Position numbers and translations under genes: made by a program
Notes under the pieces: model-generated
What the model saw: the letters and a program-made list of their open reading frames with translations, nothing else
The model's database searches: none
What the model was told of the DNA's origin: nothing
From: Liolophura sinensis
Lineage: Eukaryota > Mollusca > Polyplacophora > Chitonida > Chitonidae
NCBI RefSeq assembly: GCF_032854445.1
Contig: NC_088301.1
Span: forward strand, 25,280,402 to 25,344,401
DNA: 64,000 nt
Direction of reading: 5' to 3'
Shown: positions 58,401 to 64,000 of the stretch, one piece after another
Numbering within the stretch: the stretch's first letter is position 1
How the letters are laid out: each line of letters opens with the position of its first letter

Positions 58401-60445
58401 AATGCAGTTCAACAGATGATTGGTCAACTTGGGACTTGGAAGTACAGAATTCAAGCTCTAGTACCTATTGCAGTACACAGTAAAAAACAAATGGACAATG
58501 AACACTTTGAAGCTTAATTTTTTTTTTTGATTGGTGTTTTACGCCGTACTCAAGAATATTTCACTTATACGACGGCGGCCAGCATTATGGTGGGTGGAAA
58601 CTGGGTAGAGCCCGGGGAAACCCACGACCATCCGCAGGTTGCTAGCAGACCTTCCCACTTACGGCCGGAGAGGAAGCCAGCATGAGCTGGACTTGAACTC
58701 ACAGCGACTGCATTGGTGAGAGGCTCCTGGGTCATTATGCTGCACTAGCATGCTAACCGACTGAGCCACGGAGGCCCCTTGAAGCTTAATAGTTAAGATC
58801 TTAAATTCCATTGAATGTGCAACTTTCAACATTTTTTTATGGATTTGCGATGGTATTAAGTGAAAGAAGGTCGACTCAATCATTGCCAGCATCCAACAGA
58901 TGATCGTGGATTAATCTTGGGCTATGCTCAGTTTCTGCCCACAGTAATGCTGTCCGCCATTATATTATTGAAATCTTCTGTGTAAAACACCAATAAAATA
59001 GATACACAAACATGCATGTGTGTAAGAAGTTAACATGCCTTCGCCAACTATAACCTATTTCTTTCAGAGTCGCCTGTATTCAGCTGTCTGTAAAATCAGT
59101 CCTGTTCGCTCCCAAAATTGCCCTCAGCCAGTGACATGTAACAACCCAAGCTCTACACATTGACATGTTGAACGTCCATATTATTACAAGGAAAATGCAG
59201 TTAGAATACTTTTTCTAATTCATAATGTTAAACTCCATAAGCTTAGTTTTGACACCAAGAACTAAAGGCCTAGGACGACGTCATAATATTTGAAACATTA
59301 CGTTAACATTGTGAATTGGAAAAAAAGTGTTCTCACTTCATTTTCCTAGCAATAATATAGACTTCCAACACATCCATGCGTAGAGCTTGTGTTATGTGTC
59401 AATGACTAAGGGCAATTTTTGTAGTGAGTATGACTGATTTTACAGACAGCTGTACTGCAATCCATACATAGTCAGTGAAAAATTCCATGAAGTTATCATT
59501 GCATAAAGTGAGGAACACGTCCATTAAAGCAGTGCATGGTTCCCTGTTTCAGATGTTTCCCACCTGGTGGACACCTGCCCTCATCTGAAGGAGATTGACC
59601 TGAGTGACGCCACTGCCCTCACCTGTAACGCCTTACACCACATAGCCAACAACCTGCATGGTCTGGAGTACGTCGCCCTCAGCAGATGTTACCATATCAT
59701 GCCAGCCTCATTACCGTAAGAATCACTCTTGCCTTCCAATCTGCTGCCTATTAACCTGCCGATCAAAATATATATGCCAAGTTTAAAATTCCAATTTTTA
59801 TTTCAAAGTTAGCTGATTTCATCCTTCAAAATCTTTTTTTTTTTTTTTTTTACATGATACTCAGTGGCAGATTTAGATACAGTGTATTTTTCACCTACTG
59901 TCATTTTCAGTTTAATGAGATTAATGCTTGATTTTTTTCATAAACTACACTGACAGATCATCTGTTAAAATATCTAACATCAAAATTTTGCAAAAGTTTT
60001 GTTTTAGCATCTAATGTCATAAAGTTTTTATAGATTATGAATATTATAAATGTAAAAAAGATGCTTAGGTTTGTATCATTTAACCACAAGTGAATTACCT
60101 CTATCAGCGTTCACTAAGAATGTTCATTTGTTGTCTGATCTTGACTTTTTTCAGGGTGTTCTAATGACTCCTCTTTGTCATGACTGAAAAATTGTTAAGT
60201 ATGACATTAAACCCCAAGCTTTCATTCATTCATTCATTCATTCTTCCAGGGTGTTAACTAAGATTGTCACTCTCCTTGCTGTGGATATGTTTGGAATGCT
60301 ACGTGAAGCTCCCCTCCAACAGCTGCGAGAAAGCATGCCTAGGATTGAGATCAACAAGTTCCCCTTCTCTAGCATAGCTCGCCCCACCACCGGGATACGA
60401 CGTACCAGCCTGTGGGGAATGCGGGTCCGAGACACCAATGTTTAG
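52464..60445 (+). CDS. SKP2: S-phase kinase-associated protein 2 (F-box/LRR receptor of SCF)
   Basis: Substrate receptor of the SCF E3 ubiquitin ligase, best known for targeting p27/Kip1 together with Cks1 in G1/S control. Eleven coding exons: 52464-52534, 53929-54142, 54999-55164, 55656-55764, 56183-56297, 56712-56767, 57100-57234, 57737-57835, 58249-58376, 59553-59715, 60250-60445. All introns are GT-AG and phases join without a shift into 483 residues (424 in human). Residues 1-150 are a poorly conserved, charged N-terminus with a bipartite basic stretch ('SRKRAAE ... SRKTRMK'). The F-box is at ~151-200 ('FGRLSDEMILNVFRWLPKFV', 'VCKRWSSLVLDESLWKRIDL'). LRRs occupy ~225-420 ('VQYLDLSMADIS', 'LETLNLCMCQGIS', 'LESINLAWTSLS', 'LKEIDLSDATALT', 'LEYVALSRCYHIMP'). 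The C-terminal tail 'IARPTTGIRRTSLWGMRV' matches the SKP2 tail. The last 3' splice site has been remodelled by a SINE. Confidence 0.95.
52535..53928 (+). other. SKP2 intron 1
   Basis: GTATTC donor, TTTTTAG acceptor. Contains a foldback pair: TAATACTAAAGTTTAGGGTG (52909-52928) and its inverted match ending CTTTACTACTTAAT (to 53060), suggesting a ~150-bp MITE. No coding sequence is seen. Confidence 0.6.
54279..54525 (+). repeat. SINE with a distinct tRNA head and A-type 3' end, SKP2 intron 2
   Basis: The head reads GGACTCAGTGGCCCAGATGG and GGTCGCGTGTTCAGATCTAG (A- and B-box positions). The 3' end reads TTTTCTCCACCCATAAATCT, GACCATCATC and AACACCAATCAAATAAT, the diverged tail of family A. The element probably shares only its 3' domain with family A. 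Confidence 0.65.
58519..58778 (-). repeat. SINE family A, full-length, perfect target-site duplication, SKP2 intron 9
   Basis: Complete reverse copy, from poly-T (58519-58528) through all domains to the head GCCTCCGTGGCTCAGTCGG on the minus strand. Flanked by identical TTGAAGCTTAAT (58507-58518 and 58779-58790). The perfect duplication and near-consensus sequence indicate a young insertion. Confidence 0.95.
58901..59003 (+). repeat. SINE family A, 3' fragment, SKP2 intron 9
   Basis: GATCGTGG ... CCCACAGTAATGCTGTCCGC ... TGTAAAACACCAATAAAAT in family order, 5' truncated and diverged. Confidence 0.7.
60152..60255 (+). repeat. SINE family B 3' fragment inserted at the last SKP2 splice acceptor
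   Basis: Between two copies of CAGGGTGTT (60152-60160 and 60247-60255) lies a short segment with the family B ending 'AAATTGTTAAGTATGACATT' + 'AAACCCCAAGC' and a (TTCA)n tail. The duplicated nine bases include the intron-end CAG and the first six exon bases, so the insertion created two acceptors. The (TTCA)n tail now supplies the pyrimidine-rich tract before the functional acceptor at 60249/60250. Confidence 0.82.
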
Positions 60446-60891
60446 CGTTGCCACTAACAAAGATAGTTTACTCAGTTTACTCTTGGCAGCTTAGAACCAC
60501 TTCACAAAAGCATTTCATTTTTTTGTTGTTGTTGTTGATGATACCTCTTATGGCATTGTAACTTATATTGCCCGGTCAGTGCCGCTTTGTATGTTTGTAT
60601 GACAGTCAAGGAATGCTAGTTAATGTATGATGGACAACAATGTTGACATGAATGTGTTTTTGGCATGGTGCATGAAGGCTACGTACAATTACTTTAGTAT
60701 TGTCTTGACATGACACTTTTGCTCCTTGGTTATGCAATTTGGACGACATAACATGTTGATATACATTCGATAATTAATGAAGTTGAGCTATGTAAAATGT
60801 ATGATACTTCTCAAAGATTTGTCACACTATATTTTTCCTTGAGGTTTACTCTGTATTTTCATATTTTCATTGTAACATTTCACTTAACGCT

Positions 60892-61113
60892 TGGTCCTCC
60901 GTGGCCAAGGGGGTTAGCACGCCAGCATGGCACAATGAGCCAGGAGCCCTGCACCAATGTGAGTTCAAGTCCAGTTCATCTTGGCTTTCTCTCAGGCCGT
61001 AAGTGGGAAGGCCTGTCAGTAACCAGCGGATGGTTGCAGGTTTTCCCGGGGCTCTGCTCAGTTTCCTCCCACCATAATGCTGGCCGCTGTCGTATAAGTG
61101 AAACATTTTTGAG
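60892..61113 (+). repeat. SINE family A, near full length, in the SKP2 3' region
   Basis: Head GGTCCTCCGTGGCCAAGG, body and 3' domain to GTATAAGTGAAACATTTTTG. It is missing the interval CTCTCACCAATGCGGTCGC and the terminal tail. Confidence 0.9.
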
Positions 61114-61664
61114 ATTATTCCTCAGTTTGGAAGGTTGGACATTATCATAGTTCAAGTTTAGTCAATTCACTTTCTAGACGTTTTCCATTTTCGTTTCAAA
61201 ATTACATTGCACATAGAAGCCTGATCATGCACTTTTAAACCGTGTTGTTATCAGCTCTGAATTTGCAGTTTACTTTAATTTTGTTTGATTTACTTTGTCT
61301 TTTTAGTTATTTTTTTGTCATGAATTACTCAGGGTTGACTGTAAAGTAGATGTATTCTTGTTTCCTCAATTATTGCAATTCATGATGACTTGTTTTGTCT
61401 TCAATTATGAGAAGTCCTATCTATTTTTGAATGAAATTTGTTCTTAGTCACTATATTGATGTGTAAAACTCAAGTCATTTTGATACATAACTTGCATGAT
61501 CATTTCTCCTCACTTCATTTTGCAGAGAATAAATCTCTGTTGTTGTTAAGGCATGTATTGTTGATGGCATCATTCCATGTTCCAGTTACAATTGTGATCT
61601 CAACTATTTATAAAGTTTAATGTACCTAATTATTGTAAAATCAATAACTTGATGACACTGAAAG

Positions 61665-62262
61665 TCGAGTACAGGTATGGTTTTCCATGATGCTTTACAT
61701 TCTAACCAATTTCATGTTTAGGAATAGTGGACCAATAGTACAGGTATGTTGTGTAATACTCCACGTTAAGCCAACTGCATGTTTAGGGACACTGAAACTA
61801 TAGTACAGATGCATGGTGTCATGTTAAGAGTTAAGCCAACTGCATGTGTAGGGATTCTGAAACTATAGTACAGATGCATGGTGTCATGTTTAGAGTTAAG
61901 CCAACTGCATGTGTAGGGATACTGAAACTATAGTACAGATGCATGGTGTCATGTTTAGAGTTAAGCCAACTGCATGTATGTGGACACTGAAACTATAATA
62001 CAGATGCATGGTGTCATGTTTAGAGTTAAGGCAACTGCATGTGTAGGGACACTGAAACTATAGTACAGATGCATGGTGTCATGTTTAGAGTTAGGCCAAC
62101 TGCATGTGTAGGGACATTGAAACTATAGTACAGATGCATGGTGTCATGTTTAGAGTTAAGGCAACTGCATGTGGAGGGACACTGAAATTGTAGTACAGGT
62201 GTGTGGTGTCGTGCTTAGAGTTAAGCCAACTGCCTGTATAGGGACACTGAAACTGTAGGTTT
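61665..62262 (+). repeat. 65-bp minisatellite
   Basis: About nine units containing GTTAAGCCAACTGCATGTGT, AGGGACACTGAAACTATAG and TACAGATGCATGGTGTCATG. The AAG(C/G)CAACTGCATG core recurs near 61768, 61834, 61899, 61964, 62029, 62094, 62159 and 62223, i.e. every 65 bases. Central units are most alike; outer ones are diverged. Confidence 0.95.
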
Positions 62263-62800
62263 AGTGATAGGGACACTACATGTATATGTTGTTGAAAGAG
62301 GCTTAACATTGTATCCAACAGAGTGAACGCACCTGGAGTGACCATTTACAATGAATTGGTAGACCCATTTTGTGATTTCCTTATAACTTGTTGATTGGAT
62401 TAAACAGGAACATATGCAGCAGGCATATCTGCAAAGGGAATCCCATTGTCTTCCTCAGGGTAAATAACAAATGACATTATCATTGTCAGATTGAGAATGA
62501 TGTACTTTTAAATTAGGGCCCCTGTGGATCTATTTAAATCATTTGATAATCTTCATTGCAAATTGTGATACTAGTATTTAACCATTTGATCCCAAATGCG
62601 GGTTCTGTTAATATCTTTTAGCAGATGAATTGTGCCTTCCCGCTGAAGCAGTGACATTGTATGCTTATCACTTCTGACTTTGTTATTTTATAAACTCAAC
62701 TGAATGTTGACACTAATTAATTTAAGTGTCTTGTTCATAGTTACCACTGTATTCTATCATTTGTCATCTTTTTAAGAAAAATAAAATTATTTGATCATGA

Positions 62801-63558
62801 TTCATGTTTTTTTCCTGTCATGGTTGGTTTTTCTGTGTTTTTCTGGTTTGTTTTGTGTGACATTCCTGTAAGGCAAAAATTATATCGAAATTTTGTGTTT
62901 CAAGATAAACCCATGCTGATGAGTCAATCCTATGAATTTGAAGAAAATTTGTGTGCAATTTCACATCACACACACACTATATCCCATTTCTCAAGTTCTG
63001 CTGCTTTTGAAGTATGGTGGTTTACTCCAATACTTTAATTTCCTTCACTTGGTACCTTAATTCCTCAACCTTTCCACATACAAAAGAGCAATTTTCAGTG
63101 CAGTTTATGCATGTTTCTAACTTCATTTTGGACAAACAAAACTACTACGGTTGGATTGGAAGATTTCAGGGTTTCACAGAACGTAATTTTATGTCAACAC
63201 AGAATAATATCCTCAGAATTTGCTTGAATAAACACTGCAAACATGTGAAAAGGCTGAAGAATTACAGTAAACAGGTATTCCAGGTATGCCATATCCTATC
63301 ATGATTAATCGTGTCTCTTAGCAACAAGATTATTGGCATCCTTAACTCCATTCAAGTGATGACACTTTGCCTGAATTATAATGGGCAATAAAAGCTTCCT
63401 AACATAAAATGAAGTCAACCAAAATTAAGGTTTTGATACATGTTCCCATATTTTCAGCATCCCCACACACATGTAAACAGTATTGAAACACAGTCTGAAG
63501 AAATTCATTCCTTCATTCTTTGCCCATGCAAATGGTTACTTTCAGTCAAGCCTCACAT
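62801..63558. other. Short convergent intergenic stretch
   Basis: Separates SKP2 (+) from the partial gene on the minus strand. Short frames at 62820-63304 are AT-rich and unrecognised. Confidence 0.4.
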
Positions 63559-64000
63559 TCATGAAGTTTTTGATCTCTTCATTTTCTGTTTGAACGTCTT
63601 TGGGTTAATTCCATAGGCCTTTAGACGATCGTCTGAAATAATGGGTTGGTGTCGTTTCTTCTTCCTCTTCTGTTTTTTCTTCTGCCGCATGTTCTGTTTC
63701 ACGTTTTGTGACGTGTCTGTTTGACTACCTTGTTTGGTTTTCTTTAACACTCCATCGGCATGGTAACCTGACCCACCCTGGACCTGGTCTGACAACCGGT
63801 CACCCGTATCACCTATTGATCCATCTCCTGTGAGAAGAAGATCTTCACGTGATTCCTGCTTCCATTTCCGTTTCTTCTTTGGGATGTTCTTCGCTGAATG
63901 TGCTGACCCCGCTGTCTCTGAGCACTCCCCAGAACCATCAGACACGATCATGTCTGTTGCACTACTTTCACTTGTAACTGTTTCAATGCGCTGTTTCTTT
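63559..64000 (-). CDS. Lysine-rich C-terminus of an unidentified gene (partial)
   Basis: The frame is open from the right edge of the window (residues KKQRIETVTSESSATD before the first Met at 63951) to a stop at 63561-63559, so only the 3' end of the coding sequence is here. It is Ser/Asp/Gly-rich first, then strongly basic with nuclear or nucleolar-type clusters ('IPKKKRKWKQ', 'MRQKKKQKRKKKRHQP'). It ends in a less biased motif 'IISDDRLKAYGINPKTFKQK' that looks conserved and functional. I do not recognise the family with certainty; a nucleolar or ribosome-biogenesis protein is plausible from composition alone. It is convergent with SKP2. Confidence 0.65.
   Translation of the reverse strand, partial: KKQRIETVTSESSATDMIVSDGSGECSETAGSAHSAKNIPKKKRKWKQESREDLLLTGDGSIGDTGDRLSDQVQGGSGYHADGVLKKTKQGSQTDTSQNVKQNMRQKKKQKRKKKRHQPIISDDRLKAYGINPKTFKQKMKRSKTS

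Larger units (their letters stand above)
60446..62800 (+). other. SKP2: SKP2 3' UTR and downstream flank
   Basis: Candidate AATAAA signals are at 61529-61534 and 62780-62785. The stretch holds a SINE A copy (60892-61113) and a 65-bp minisatellite (61665-62262). I cannot tell from sequence which poly-A site is used, so both repeats may lie in the 3' UTR. Confidence 0.45.

Overview
The window is nuclear DNA from an animal, most likely a marine lophotrochozoan such as a mollusc or brachiopod. It has intron-rich genes with GT-AG (and one GC-AG) splice sites, AT-rich introns, and many tRNA-derived SINEs whose 3' domain ends in an (AAAT)n-like tail. From memory I associate that repeat style with molluscs and their relatives, but the species cannot be fixed without a search. 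There is no sign of operons, rRNA, CRISPR or an intact tRNA gene.

Three complete gene models and one partial model can be assembled by splicing. (1) 5935-13841 (+): a three-exon gene for a secreted or ER-luminal thioredoxin-fold protein that lacks the CXXC pair and ends in KEEL. (2) 51603-44597 (-): HCCS, mitochondrial holocytochrome c synthase (haem lyase), five coding exons plus a likely non-coding first exon ending at 52318. (3) 52464-60445 (+): SKP2, the F-box/LRR substrate receptor of the SCF ubiquitin ligase, eleven coding exons. (4) 64000-63559 (-): the lysine-rich C-terminus of a gene that runs off the window. HCCS and SKP2 are divergent and share a compact promoter of about 145 bp with NRF1-like, ETS/GABP-like and CCAAT motifs.

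Layout: 1-5.5 kb, SINEs, simple repeats and a possible promoter near 3.7 kb. 5.5-14.1 kb, the thioredoxin-like gene, with minisatellites, a TTAA-flanked MITE and opposed SINEs in its introns. 14-30 kb, gene-poor, with a foldback MITE, SINE pieces and a degenerate ~135-bp repeat array. 30-42.6 kb, a rearranged cluster of one multi-kilobase repeat family, including a large imperfect inverted repeat (34.24-39.92 kb) around a ~1.1-kb spacer. 44.6-52.3 kb, HCCS. 52.3-60.5 kb, SKP2. 60.5-63.5 kb, SKP2 3' flank with a 65-bp minisatellite. 63.6-64 kb, the partial gene.

The most notable observations are a SINE fragment that landed on the last SKP2 3' splice site and duplicated it (the upstream copy leads to a stop), the large inverted repeat cluster, the SKP2/HCCS bidirectional promoter, and a minisatellite whose last unit is the splice acceptor of an exon. 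All gene names rest on my reading of translated exons; no database search was run.
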